A program made the position numbers and the translations under genes. Of a DNA stretch of 26,153 nt, positions 1-12,621 are shown piece after piece. This DNA is from Pelargonium cotyledonis (taxonomy: Eukaryota; Streptophyta; Magnoliopsida; Geraniales; Geraniaceae). The first letter of the stretch is position 1. Every line of letters starts with the position of its first letter. The stretch lies in NCBI GenBank assembly GCA_036897625.1, contig JAYMTA010000606.1, forward strand, positions 1 to 26,153, given 5' to 3'. A model generated the notes under the pieces. That model saw nothing but the letters and a program-made list of their open reading frames with translations. It was not told the origin of the DNA and did not search any database.

Positions 1-79
1 CCCCGAATGACTGGTATGATAGAATCGCCTTCTCGCGTGCGTCTCCGGATGGATAATATGGTCACGAACTTTAGGACGT

Positions 80-372
80 GACACTTAGGTTCCTAAACTT
101 TCAGAAAGTCATCGTTTCTTTCTCTAAACTTTAAAAAGGTCAGGTAAGTATCTGAACGTTGAATTTTAAAGTTAATTTAGTCCTTACAGTCAGTTGAAAT
201 TAACTTTCAGTCAACATCTACATCAACGCAACTAACTGAAAGTTAACTCTAACTAATGACAGAGACTAAACTGACCCCATAATTTAAGGTTTAGAAACCT
301 ACTTATATTTTTAAAGTTTAGGAACTAAAAACCGTGATTTTTCTGAAAGTTTAGAGACATAGGTGACCTTTA
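80..372. repeat. Foldback (long inverted repeat) MITE-like element
   Basis: The two halves of this stretch are imperfect reverse complements. The clearest arm pair is ctaaactttcagaaa at 93-107 and its exact complement at 340-354. Similarity continues inward for about 130 bases, including a ttaactttcagt block near 202-213 matched on the other arm, so the whole unit could form one long hairpin with a short loop near 220. Phrases of this 'taaactttc' type recur in many short non-autonomous plant elements. No coding capacity is present. I could not fix target-site duplications, so the ends are approximate and the superfamily is not assigned. It lies about 230 bases upstream of the ARM-repeat start codon. 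Confidence 0.6.
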
Positions 373-599
373 ATCCCAGGAAATATGAGGTCTAGTGAAG
401 GATACATAAAGCGTAGAACTACGACAGGTCGTTTAGGTCCTTAAGATCTGCTCAACGACATGTCCTGATTTCCTCCAACGTCGTCGTATTGACAACATTA
501 TGTCACTGGAACGGAACTAAGTAGCCAGAAAAAAAATAGAAAATTTCTCTCTGAAACCGCGAAGAAGGTCTGGTTCGATCCTGAAGCTTCGTTGGTGCC
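373..599 (+). promoter_or_regulatory. Proximal upstream region and likely 5' leader of the ARM-repeat gene
   Basis: This is the space between the foldback element and the first start codon. No ORF and no convincing TATA box is visible. A short A-rich run (529-537) precedes a more GC-balanced stretch from about 555 that probably belongs to the leader. The start codon at 600 has G at -3 and G at +4, a favourable plant context. Placement of the transcription start is inference. Confidence 0.3.
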
Positions 600-3500
600 A
601 TGGAAGAAGAACAGTTGCTATGGAAGTCATCGGAGACAGAGTCAATGGTTTCAGTGACAGTTGGCAGAGTGATAAGCACTTTGCTCACTGCTCGCCCCAA
701 AAAGCTCCAAGACGCCATTTCTCGCGTCTCTCCTGACTCTAAAAGAGGCTCTCTCGGTAATATACTGAATATTTTTCAAAATTTCGAGTTTATTTTGTTT
801 TTTTAATTTGTTCACAAGTAATTTGAATGCGGTTTTTTCAGGTTCTCTGGAAGAGTCACTATGGTTTCTGCACAAGTACGTTAAGGACGCAGCTGAGCGG
901 ATGGAGTCACTGGATGAAATTCTTGTTCCCGTTATTGAAAATGTAATTGATTCTGGAAACTAAGCTTTTTATTTATTTATTGGAATATCAATTTGTTAGA
1001 AAATTTTGAATTTCATTTATCCTTCTATTGGCATTGTGACTGCAATATGGTTAAGATTTATGAAAAAGTAACTATCAACCTGCTTAGGTATTCATGTTCA
1101 CTATGTCAACCTTGCAACCTATGAATTTTGGATGATGGGTTTCTTTTATTAGTATGGTCCATTTATATGAATTGCTGGTGATATTATGATATCGACATAG
1201 CTTAGGATTTTAAATCTGAACCTATTATTGTGTGCGTGCTGATGGTACTATCACATTACATTTTGTTGATGAAGTTTGATGAATTTTTTTGGGTACTGTA
1301 TTGCCTTTCTATTTGTTTGTTTTCATCGCAGTTCAAAAATTCTGCTTTTTTTTTTCTTGCTTCACACACACACACACACACACACACATATTTGCATTAT
1401 ATATGGCAACCATTATAGTTACTTTGCTGTTACATTTTTACTTTTATTATTCATGATATTTTGAATCTCTCCTAGGCATCCTTGTTTGATATTGTTTTGT
1501 ACTTCTGTGAAAAGATTAGTTGCACGTTGAACATTCGTACACACATATATTTTTCCTTATTTTTACTGATTTATTTCTCAGTCTTTGAGAGGCAAAGAGT
1601 TAAAGCGTGGCGGTCAAGCTATGATTCTTCTTAACTGGCTCTTTCAAGATGAACTTCTTTTTCAATGGCTCATGACAAACCTTGCTAGCATTATCTCAAG
1701 AAAAGAAGACCGCTACATTGCCCTTGGCTGGTGTACCCTCGTACGCAATCTTGTGGAGTACGAGACTACGGTGCATCAATATATAATGAATGGTAAAGAG
1801 ACATTTCTTTTGTATTTGTTCCTAACAGTACTCCAACCTGGGCATTTGTGTCCTTTTCCTCATACATTGAGATGTTGTTAATGCTGTAACTGGACCTGAT
1901 TATGCCTTGGGAGAAATCTGGTCTGGGCATGAAAGTTCCTTATGTTTCTGTTAGTAGTTTTAAGCCTAAAACCTGTCTATGAACTATGCTCAAAGGCGTC
2001 TTTGCATCTTTATCTAGCTAGTTATTTTTTTTTATTTATCTTGGACTACTATTTATGATTGCTCTTTCATGATGGTTAATGGGATTGGAAATTTTCTTTT
2101 TTAATAACAGGAATACGGGAGAAGTACAATGCTTTGTTGAAGATACTTTGTTCGTGTATTCCACATCTTTCACATATTGTATGTAGAGGAAGGTATATGT
2201 CTTTCATGTTTTCATTAACAATTCAACTTTGTATTCTAACTTTACTTTGCAAGATAGGATTCTGTAACTTTCTAATTTGTTAATGAAGACTACTATATGT
2301 ATTCAGCCTTCAGCGTTCTTTGTGGTCATAGATTAATTATTATGTATCATAGATCATGTTATTTTCTGTTCAATCTGATGTTGCTTACTTGCTTATTGGC
2401 ATCATATATATGCGTCCGTAACTATTCATTAGTTCTTTATCCTATATTTGATTTTCCAGACTCATGTTTACCCCTGCATCTGTAGTACTTTGCAGGATGG
2501 ATTTGAGTTGCCATCTCGCCTTTCTTTGTCTGCTGCTGATTGTTTTTTAGCTCTTACTGTTGCACTGACAAGAAAGGCTGAGGTTCCAAGTAACAGGTTC
2601 AAGCCATCTAGTTCAAGTGCTGCAAATCAGCCAATTGCTTTGTTGTCGACTGTGAGTCGAGAGAAGAAAGTTAAACCAGCTACTAAATCTCCAGAAGTTT
2701 CAAACTTAAGAAAAGAATATTTGCTTTGGGAGCATTTAGAGGAACTCATTAATCTAGTTCAGAGACTCCTTGCTGTATGTTCTGTACTTTTGTTATCTAT
2801 TCTTAAATTATTGTTTTGGTTTTGATGAGATGTATAGAAGGGACTGTAAGTAAAAACATTTCCTCTTGACTTTACAAAGTAACTCATAGTCAGTTTACTA
2901 CTCTTAGAGAAAATGCATAAAAAATAATAGATGAGGATTTTGCTCCTAATTACCAAGCATTGCAACTAGAGTAAATACCAATGTGATGCAACTTGTTCCT
3001 AATACCAATTTCAGTAAGTTGAGTTAGCAACTTAGTTTATTATCATTTATAACTCACATGTCTTGGTACTTCAACTGTTGATGAAGTGGAGCAGAAAGAG
3101 TCGGACTTTACATGCTAAAGGATTGGAGCAAGTGCTTAAGTGGTTGCAGGAGATTAAAGATCATTATGGTCACTTTCAAAATGATACAGGTCCAATACAT
3201 AGCACATGTTTTTACGTACATAATAAATTTTATCAAGCACAATTTTGTATGCATCATGATTTGTTCGTTTACATGAAAGATAGGCTCAAATATCACCAAG
3301 ACTGGTGTGTTACTACTCTCCTCTTGTTGGAAACATTACAGCATCTTGTTGCACGTGGAAGATCAGAAATCTTCTCTGCAATACAAAGAGCTGTTGGACC
3401 AGTGCTTATCAGGCATCCAGGTTATATTAACTAATTGTTAATTTAAGTTTTTGATAATATCATGAAATTTATAGTAACATTGGTTTCATGCTTTTGTGTA

Positions 3501-6500
3501 TATATGGCATTGTAGTTACATGCTTATTGAGTAAATATCTCTCAATATTTCTCATCTTATCTTTAAATTTATTCTAAGTTGATACAGTAAAACATTTAGT
3601 TGTGATATTGCAAATTATAGTAAAATTTACAACATTCCCACTTTTTTATTTTCTTTTCGAATTTCAATGATGAAATTGCACTATCTGCAGTATCATTGAG
3701 GCTTCAATAATTACTCCCGAACTGTGAAGTAGTCTTAATTCAAGTCACCTTTTCTGACGTTGTCCTTAATAGTCGCATAAGGTCTCCTTGAGTGGATCTC
3801 TAAAGTGTAGGTAGTAGCAGAAGATACTAGAAGATCCCAAAACATCCCATGAATTTGCATTGAAAAAATGGAAAGAGAAACAGAAGTTCCATTTTTTTCC
3901 TCCAAATCTCTATTGAAGTTATCTTTCTCAAGGCATTAGGAACTTCATTTTTGTCTTTCAAACATTTTTTTTCTTCATCATGCAGGATGTGTATTTCATT
4001 ACATTATTTTAGCTGTCATGGCGATATTATCTTTAGACATTCTCGAAACTTGTTGTATAACTCCACTAAGATTTCCTAGCCTGATCATACTGCTTTCGTT
4101 TAAAATTTATATTTGATTGGCTAACTTATTGAATTAGGACTAATAAGGCTTCTAATTTTGTTTACGGTAGTTGCTGGGTTCATGTTATTAACATTAATAT
4201 TCTGATGAGATTTATGCATTCGTTCTGCTATTACTTGGAGATGTCAAGTTACTGATACAAGAAAAGTGAGCAGTTTTATACAGAGAATGCCAATGAAGGA
4301 TATAGTGAGAGTACAGGAAGTGGTGCGGAGACCCGAAAATTCTTTCTAAATTGCTTATGCCTCCTGTTGGGGCGTTTTGACAACAAGAAATTTGATATCA
4401 TAATGTCAGATTATGGACTGCAGATATCACGTGTTCTTTTATCTCAGGTAATTATACTTGTGGTGTGAAGAATCACAATGCAGTTCATTTCAATTAAGAG
4501 CCACACACAACTGTTTTATGTCCACGCATATCTTGTTGTAGTTGAATTCCCATTTAATTAATTGCAGAATACTTTAACTAGTACTCGGCAGGAATATTGT
4601 TATATTCCTATCTAGCCCCCAAGGCTAATGTTATTATTTACATCCAAAATATGATAGTAGGGTCATACTAGCAAGACATTGTGTTCTTGAGTTATTATTC
4701 ACATATTGATCTTCCTGAAGCTTCACTGTGCCAATGAAGATGTGATTGAAGCGGTGGTCTGCATATTAAAGGCAGTCATTTTTAGTCTGAACTGTTCATC
4801 TGGAAGCAGTCTTGTGGGCATGAGACAAATGGATGAAGTTCTACCATTGCTGCTTCACCTTTTAGATGAGCGGGATGGCACAGCTAGAGCTGTTGTTATG
4901 CTTGTAGCAGAATATTGCTCCATGTAACAATTCTATTTTTCACAAATTATTACTTTGCAGCTCTCATGAATATTATGGCCTATGTTATGAATATACCCCT
5001 GACCTGAGTTCCAAAATGGTTAATCAGGACTGCAGACAACCATTGCTTTCAAGAAGTTTTAAAGCGTATTGCTTCAGGAAGTGTTCAACAGAGGAAGAAT
5101 GCTGTTGATGTTATATCAGAAGTTATCCGCATTTCATTAGCCTCAACAGACACATTGTCTCATTTACCTTGGTACAAAATTGCTTCAGCAACTATTTTAT
5201 GTTATAATTTGTTGATGTGATCCTCTGCTTGTCATTATCATATAATTATTGTCTTCATATGGTTTTTGCAGGCAAGATATAGCAAATCACTTGATAGAGT
5301 GCGTTTGGGGTGAAGAGGATGAAATTTGTAAACAGGCTTCCAAATTGCTTCCAATGATTGGTTAGTCTTGGAAACTTATAAACTTATGATGCTAATAGTC
5401 ATTGCTAAAGTACTCATGATTAGTGTTGGTTTGTAATATTGGGCTTTGACTATGTGATAATGGAATTCAAGGCTAGAAACTACAATGTTTTATAATTGTT
5501 CAGGCGCCCTTTTGAAATCAAGCAGCAAAAGCAAATTGTTATCACCCAGAATAGCTGGTTAAATATGATTAACTCCTCATTGAAGCTGTGTATACCGAAC
5601 AATGCATCCGAAAATGGAACTTCTTGATCACCTGACTCAGATGCTGTTTCGAACCCATCTTAATTTTTCACTTATTTTTTTTTTTTTTTTTTTTTTTTTT
5701 TGCAAACTTTCTGTATGCAGAATACAATGTCGATTCATGTGACCTGGTTTGGATATAAGTATGTTGGTACTCACATTAATGATAAATTTCTTAAAGAAAT
5801 GTTGCGCTTTCTTGAGTTGTACTGAACTTATTGGGCAGAAGGGCCAAACCTCGCACTCCTTTTTCCTATTTTTTGACCTTTGTCTCCCAACATTTGGTCC
5901 TCAAGGAAGAAAGTGTAAACATTTAAATGTGTTAACCTTGCTTCAAAATCCTTTGTGATATGGGTATGTTGTTTTTACCTTGTTGAGGAATTTGTTATCG
6001 TTGGAAACCATCATGCAAAGGTAGTTGACCATTAGCAGACTACTATATGCATTGCTTGTTTTTTATTTATTATAATTTTTATATATTTGCATTGTTGGTT
6101 TTTTTAGACTTGAAGGCTTGAAGGTGATTCTGATTCTGTTTCTTTTAAAAGTCCATTTTACTTGAATCAAGTTTCCTTGTGTCAGTTAGAGCATATTTGT
6201 TCCTATAGTCCTTTTCACTGATCAACTGACATGACAATTTTTTTTCTCTCACATAATGGTGTACCTGTTGCACATTTCCTTCATATATGATAATGTAATG
6301 CACTCATCAGCTGTAAATTTTTTACATTGCATGTCCTATGTGCGGGTTGATGATTCTGTCATTTAATATCCATGATGCTATTTCACACTAGACATATCTA
6401 GTTTCTTGTGTGGGATATTATAAGTCGTCATTACTTTCCGTTATATGACATAGCAAAATAGACATTTCTTCTAGATAATATTGCTAGTTAAGTTGATGTT

Positions 6501-9500
6501 TTAGTTGCAGAATTTTGTATTGCTAAATACTTGGATTCTTCTTGCAGACTATTCACTAGTGCTGCATGCGTTGGTACAACTTGTGTGCTCATCAAATGAA
6601 AGAGTACGATCATCAGCTAGTGATGCATTAATTGCGGTGCTCGGATACCATAACCATAACCCTGAAGTTATATGTATGCTGCTTGACTGTCTAAGGTATT
6701 GTTCAGCCATCAGTTGATAAAGTGGATTTGCTGAGAATGAAAGCAAAGTATGTTTCTTCCTAGGACCACTGACAATTTGATATGTGATTCAACCCACTCC
6801 CTCTTTGTTCTTAGCAGCAGTCAGAACCAGAGCCTAGATCTTCCAAAACCTACATCAGGAGATACGCAGGAAGGTGTGTTTATATATGTTTTAATCTCAC
6901 AATTCTGCCAGATGACTTTTTTTAGTTCATACTTTTTGGTTTGCATACCTGCTCATTGCTGGTTTGGTTCTGGTATATACTGTGCCTTTCACTATCTTAA
7001 ATCATTAAATAGATGCTGTCTGAAATAATAATATGGCAATGTTGCTTATCATGAAGCACCCATTTGCCATTTTTGTGAAGAATTGTGTCGGACACAAATG
7101 CTTGGTACCAAAAAAAAAAATCTATAAATATGATAGTAAGGACTTACTTTTTTAAATTTAAAGTTTTGTTGTTAATGATTTGTAATGATTAGAGACTTAG
7201 CATGTTGAAAATGTTGATTGCACTTATTATTACTTTTAATTTAGGGTTCATTACTCTTATATACCCTCAACTATACATGTTTAGCAATTAGCACATAACG
7301 ACATAAACTTGTAAATAACCCCTCATTGTTCACACCCACACCACACGGAATCGATATTCAATCTGCTGATGCTTAGTTCATGGTAATTGACAATGAGAAT
7401 TAAATTATCATCATTTTGTTACATTTTTGCAGTACTGAAGCTGGACAGTGATCGAGTGCTCAGTCTGATCCCAGAGTGGTCTAAAAGTGTAAGAACAGTT
7501 GCGCTATTGTGGACTAAGACTTGGTAGAATTTCATGGTGTTTCTTGTTGTAATTGACACTCTATCCTCTATGCAGATCATTCTCTGTTTGCATAATATGT
7601 ATATGCCTTTGGATTAATTGTAGTTTCTTTTATTGTTTCAAAATAAGTGAACTGTGCATTATGGTTGTTGCTTTGTTTGTAGCCCCCTGCATGTTATTTT
7701 ATCTTGCATTTTAACATATTATGAAAAGACGAATTGAAGAACAACCTTTCTTCCAGTAGCTCAACATTCAGACATTTTCAGTAGAGTTTATGAACTTGTG
7801 ATTGGGGCCTAGCTGTTCAAAATCAGATCTCTCTCTGACACACACACACATGATATTAATTATGGTTGATGGTATGTCTTGCTGTGAGGGTCTTGACTCT
7901 AGCTTTTATTAGCATATTTTGAAATTTCATATATAATTTAGTAATTCCGCAAAAAAATAAAATAATGGTGCTGTATTAGGATGTAAATAATTTAATAATA
8001 TGTGATCTCGAGTTCTTTTGTCTCCATCCACATTTAGTACTTGCAGCTGTTTTGGTACATGATGAAATGCATGAAACTCTGGTTTGAGTCAGTTGTGAAG
8101 TTCCTTTTAGAAAATATATTCAGCTTTAGCTATCTGCAAATATCCAAAAAAATTTGCTAGTGTACTTTTGTTAATTGTGTTTTCTGCTATTGAATGATTG
8201 GATTTTCTTTCCATGCGGATTCCTTGGTTAGTAAGCTTTTTCTGTCCTGATATATGATAGGTTCAAGACTGGAACTGCTTGATTGGTCCATTGATCGACA
8301 AGATGTTTGCAGAGCCATCGAATGCAGTTATTGTTAGGTTTTTGAGCTGTATTAGTGAACACTTGGCGAAAACAGCAGATGATGTCCTCAATCATGTCGT
8401 GCTTCATATTAAAGAACAGGAGTACGTGAATTATTTGTTTAGTTTTATATGAAACTAACTGCTATAGCATGCATCCATCTTACCTTGTGTTGTGCGTATA
8501 TGGATGGATGGATGAATTGCATCAATTTTATTCTGCATTTTTTGTCCTTTTCCATGCATACTGCTATCCGTCTTTCTTACATTTGGAGTTTGGACAAATA
8601 TTGACGAAATTCTATTACCGTGTAGGCGCATATATAGTCCTTGTAGGATATATATTTATCATGTGATAATAAAAATTTGAACCAGTCATCACTTGTCAGT
8701 TTTCTGTTCTGAACCTTCTGTCCATTTTTCTGGGGCAGGATTGATGCAAGCACCTTCTCTTGGTCAGAAAGTAGAACCTATACAAGTGCTGAATCTGTGA
8801 AAATCCAGCAGTCTCTATTTGAACATCTTTGCCCGTTGCTCATAATTAGGCTTCTTCCAGTTAGAATTTTTGATGACCTCGATTCACCTCTCATATATGG
8901 TCAAATTCTTGATCAGGGTATGCATTTGTGCCTTAAATTCTTTCTTTCTCTTCTGTTTAGCTCCCAGCTAGTTTGTTATATAAATTCAATATGGTTATAT
9001 AGAATTTAGAGCAAGTTTAAATGGTTAAGTTTATTTGCATCTTTCGGATTAACTTTTTTATGTTTGACACTTTCACCTATATATCTTCACTATTTATCAA
9101 CCTATTACATATATATTGTTGCTAAATAGTAGTTGAAAAATGAAATTTAGGGATGCATTCTGTATCTTAATAGTCATTTATTGTGTAACTTGGTCTGCAT
9201 TTAATGGCAATTTCAGATTACAGAGATATTAATGTTCATGATGGGTGTGTTGCTCTTCTCCTTCTAAACAGGTAATGACAAACTTAACCATGACCTAATT
9301 TCAATTTTTCGGAAAAAAAAAAAGAGTATTGTTTTTCATTATTATTTATTTTGCTATTTTTTAGGGCATTTTCTAAGAATGAATTTGATGATGTTCGTAA
9401 ACTGGCGGCTGAGCTTTGTGGACGTATTCATCCCCAAGTATGTAACACTGGCTTGTGTAAACTTGCAAATGTTGTATCTTCTTCAACATGATCTAAAGAT

Positions 9501-12388
9501 TATTTATATCTTCTGTTGTGAATACTAGAAACCCATAAGTTGCCTTCTTAAAATATCACTTGGCATTCAATAAAGTGCTCTGTTTGACAATTATAGGCTT
9601 AACTGAGAGATCTTCATTGGATGCTGATGGAGTTTCAGCTTCTCGTTCTTTATTGAAATTTGCATAAATCTGTACTTAGTTTAGCATAGAAGCATTATAT
9701 ATGATATTATTATTTTTAAGATGAAAGAAGAAATTTTATAATAGCATTCATAGGGCATTGATGATGACGGTATGTTCCCAAAAAGATGAAGCACTGAGGG
9801 AAAAAAAACTACATCAAAACATAGATGTGGGCTTGTTCTCTTCCTTTTGATTGGGCTTGGACGTCTCACTTAAAAGCATCTCTGATTTAGTAGATACTTT
9901 TGGGAAATTTCCTATTTTTTTTAATTTTATTTTGGTCAATGTGGACTTGGATTCTATTATCAATTTGTATTATCCCCTGCTTTCCTCCTTGTTGAAAAGT
10001 AAACTTTTAGAGTCATTGCATAATTGCGAAACAGATGTTATTACATATCTGTTACTGTTTGGATTTTCAGAAGCACATTGTCTTTCCATCTATTATTCTG
10101 CAATATCAAACCCCAATTGGAATTTACTTTTATTTTAGATTGTGTTTGGGAACATGTATTCGATTTGAAATTCGTCATTTGAAACTTTGGATTTGAAATG
10201 TTGTATTTCAAATACAAATATAATGTTTGGGAAACCATAGAATTTCAAATTACAAGGTAAGAGCTGTCATTTGAAATCCCATGTTCTAAGCATGTTTTGA
10301 ATGCTATTGGATTTGACTCAAATCCACATTCTTGGATTTCCCTAACAATTTATTTGGCTCAAATCCAGTATTTCAAATCAAATGCTTGTTCCCAAACACA
10401 CCGTTATGGTAGATCGAGTTTCATTTTCAGAACTTTTTTTTTGTGTAATATTATATATAAAGAAGAAACTGTTCCTCACTTAAGTGGATGTATGTTCTAC
10501 CTCCCTCATTTGACATTTTCCCACCTTTTGATTTTACAGATCTTGTATCCAATTGTTTGCTCCGAATTAGAACTTGCTGCAGTGTCTCGGGATATTCTAA
10601 AGATAAAAGCTTGTTTATTTTCAGTTTGCACTTCACTGGTGGTAATATAATCTTTCCTGTCAATATCAATTTCCAATGATCCTATATGCCAGAGAAATTT
10701 GATTTTCTTGTCCAATATAGATTTAATTCTTCACATCATTTGTCTCCTATTTGCTGCAACTGATGTCATGGTTTACAGGTCAGAGGCAGGGATTCAATTT
10801 TGCATCCTGTTCTGCTTAAAATCAGAAAAACACTGGAAATGATTCTTTCTTGGCCTTCTTTGGATGGGGATGAAAGTCTGTAATTCATAAGTTTTCTGAA
10901 ATTCTACTGTTTCTTTTCTGATTTAAATTGAAAAATTTTATAGTCTTGATTTTACTGTCCTCAGTTTCCAAGGCACAACATGGTTGCATTGATTGTCTAG
11001 CACTGATGGTCTGCACTGAACTCCAAGCTCCAGAATCACTCAGAGAATCTCCTTTAAACAATATTAACGTTGTCGCAAAGAATAGTGATCCAGGTTAGTA
11101 TATCATCCCTAATGTGAGCATTTACGTTTTTGAGGGGTAAATAAAATCTCTCTTAACTGTTTTTATTTTTAAACTTAAAGCCTCTCTTAACTTAAAATGC
11201 AGGGAATGCTGCTCAGGGCAGTTCTGTCCTCTCTTATGTCATCTGGCAATTGGTTTATGATAAGAATGAATGTGTGTCCCCTTCCAAGTTGGAGGGTCAC
11301 GACTGTGCAGTTGAGGCACCAGCTTCTCTCTCTTTTCGCCTTTGCATGGCTAATGTTCTTATCAGTGCTTGCCAGAAAATATCTGAATCTGGAAAGAAAT
11401 GCTTTGCTCGAAAGAGTCTTCCAAATCTCATTCATTCTGTTGAGGTAGTTTGGTTATTGCTTCATTATGCATATGATGTCTTTTTTTGTTCTTTGATATC
11501 CTTTGTTCTTATAAGTTTAACCAAACGACGCAGGCAATGACGAATTCAGATATTAGAGCAGCATGCATCCAGGTTATGTTTTCAGCGGTGTACCACTTAA
11601 AATCTGCTGTTCTTCCTTTTTCAGCTGAGCTTCTCAAAATCTCTCTAAAATGTCTTCGAAAAGGATCAGAAAAGGTATAGAAGGCCAGTTTGAAGACTTG
11701 CTTTTGAGCATACAGTTTGGGATATAGCTTGTTGTCGTATGTTATAGCACTCAGTATCTTTCAGCAAACTAGTATTTATTATCTTGACTCCCAGCTCTCT
11801 TTTCTCTGGATGTATGCATGGGTGGTATTTACGTATGCAGTCTTTGGACACATCTATTATGAGAGCAGAAACCATGTCAATCCATTTGTCATTTCACTAC
11901 AAAATCAAGCATACTGGCATACTAATTAGTGAAGTAACAGTTTACTACAATTACAAGTTCTGGGAACAAAGGTTGTGTAGCATACCATAGCATATGGTGT
12001 AATTGCTGAAATAATGTTTTGTTTAGCCTGCTAGCTCATAGAACTTTTGCACAAAGCATGTTGCAAGATTGATATGTACTTGTGTTTCCCAAAGCATGTT
12101 ATGAGACAAATATATGTGGCATTTTTCAAATTCTTTTTCCTAGCAATATTTCTCTGGATAACGTACCTATTATAGGCTTGTGCTGTTGGTGGTCTTTTTT
12201 ACCAGGAAAGGATGGCTGGTGCAAAGCTAATAGCAGCTCTTATGGCCAGTGAAGAATCAATTTTGGCAAGTATATCAGGGGGGCTGCTAGAAGCAAGATC
12301 TGTACTTTCACGTGTATCTTTGACAGATCCTTCAGTCGAACTACAACAAATATGCAAAAAGTTGCTAGTATGTATAACTTCTGCCTGA
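600..12388 (+). CDS. Large ARM/HEAT-repeat protein, complete, 24 exons, 1103 residues
   Basis: Exons: 600-756, 842-942, 1582-1792, 2111-2192, 2486-2774, 3087-3189, 3284-3420, 4274-4447, 4721-4923, 5028-5171, 5272-5360, 6548-6695, 6818-6873, 7433-7488, 8261-8421, 8739-8917, 9217-9271, 9365-9437, 10540-10641, 10779-10875, 10965-11093, 11203-11444, 11534-11674, 12206-12388. Every intron is GT-AG and all phases join without a stop, giving 3312 nt. The protein starts MEEEQLLWKSSETES and ends in IT-S-A. It is alpha-helical with many Leu-rich paired-helix blocks typical of HEAT/ARM repeats, for example LLLHLLDERDGTARAVVMLV in exon 9. It shows no catalytic motif, signal peptide or membrane segment. 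From memory it matches a single-copy plant family annotated only as ARM repeat superfamily protein (Arabidopsis At3g57570). Function is unknown; such solenoids usually act as protein-binding scaffolds. The start has a good context (GCC before ATGG). The exon model is hand-built from splice signals, reading frame and remembered family sequence. Confidence 0.9.
1363..1388. repeat. (CA)13 microsatellite in intron 2 of the ARM-repeat gene
   Basis: An uninterrupted run of thirteen CA units lies inside the 639-base intron between exons 2 and 3, next to a T-rich tract. It is likely length-polymorphic. Confidence 0.95.
5504..5557 (+). other. Candidate in-frame cassette exon in intron 11 of the ARM-repeat gene
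   Basis: Inside the 1187-base intron between exons 11 and 12, a pyrimidine-biased stretch ending in ttgttcag precedes a 54-nt open segment followed by a gtt donor. The length is a multiple of three and the phase fits exon 11 (one leftover base). Inclusion would add 18 residues, G-A-L-L-K-S-S-S-K-S-K-L-L-S-P-R-I-A, before D-Y-S-L-V. The donor (gttaaa) is weak, and the family as I remember it lacks this insert, so it may be a minor or unused exon. Confidence 0.3.
5675..5701. repeat. 27-base T tract in intron 11 of the ARM-repeat gene
   Basis: A homopolymer run of 27 T sits in the intron between exons 11 and 12. Exact length is prone to sequencing error. It could be the reverse complement of an old poly(A) tail, but no retroposon body was recognised beside it. 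Confidence 0.85.
6811..6820 (+). other. Triple tandem splice acceptor (NAGNAGNAG) before exon 13
   Basis: The sequence ttagcagcag offers three consecutive AG acceptors, ending at 6814, 6817 and 6820. All keep the frame, so use of one or another adds or removes one or two Ser residues in a serine/glutamine-rich stretch. I used the middle site (exon start 6818); the sequence alone cannot decide between them. Confidence 0.6.
10138..10403. mobile_element. Intronic MITE with inverted termini, possibly PIF/Harbinger (Tourist-like)
   Basis: Termini are inverted repeats: tgtgtttgggaaca at 10141-10154 and its exact complement at 10387-10400, extending to about 28 matches in 31 bases. TTA lies three bases outside each arm (10135-10137 and 10404-10406). 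This fits the TTA/TAA target duplication of PIF/Harbinger elements if the element is 10138-10403. The interior is full of atttgaaat and its complement. It has no coding capacity. It sits in the 1102-base intron between exons 18 and 19 of the ARM-repeat gene. The inverted repeat is clear; the superfamily is inference. Confidence 0.7.
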
Positions 12389-12621
12389 GCTAGTCAATTA
12401 AATTTCTTTATAGGATAGAAAATATATTTGTAGATATTGATTGGTCTTGTATATAAATATGTGTGCATTGCAATTGCTTCTTGCCCCATTTGATTTTTTA
12501 CTTATTTTCTAGGTTGAGTTCCTCATTTCATCATGTAGTGAAAGGCTTGGTAGTCTCTTGTTGCAGAACTTATTGAATATATTATTAGTTATTGGAAAGG
12601 AAATTGTCGGAAAGTTAAATA

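Noticed and set aside
3063..3434. A single 123-residue frame reading through exons 6 and 7
   Set aside because: The 94-base intron (3190-3283) has good borders, and splicing it restores the family-like K-T-G-V-L-L-L-S-S-C-W-K-H-Y. Read-through puts exon 7 in the wrong frame.
7240..7400. Foldback-style phrases in intron 13 of the ARM-repeat gene
   Set aside because: It resembles a fragment of a dispersed repeat, but no matching second arm was found nearby.
9851..10138. A 95-residue open frame in the ARM-repeat gene
   Set aside because: It lies wholly inside the intron between exons 18 and 19, has no family resemblance and ends at the MITE border.
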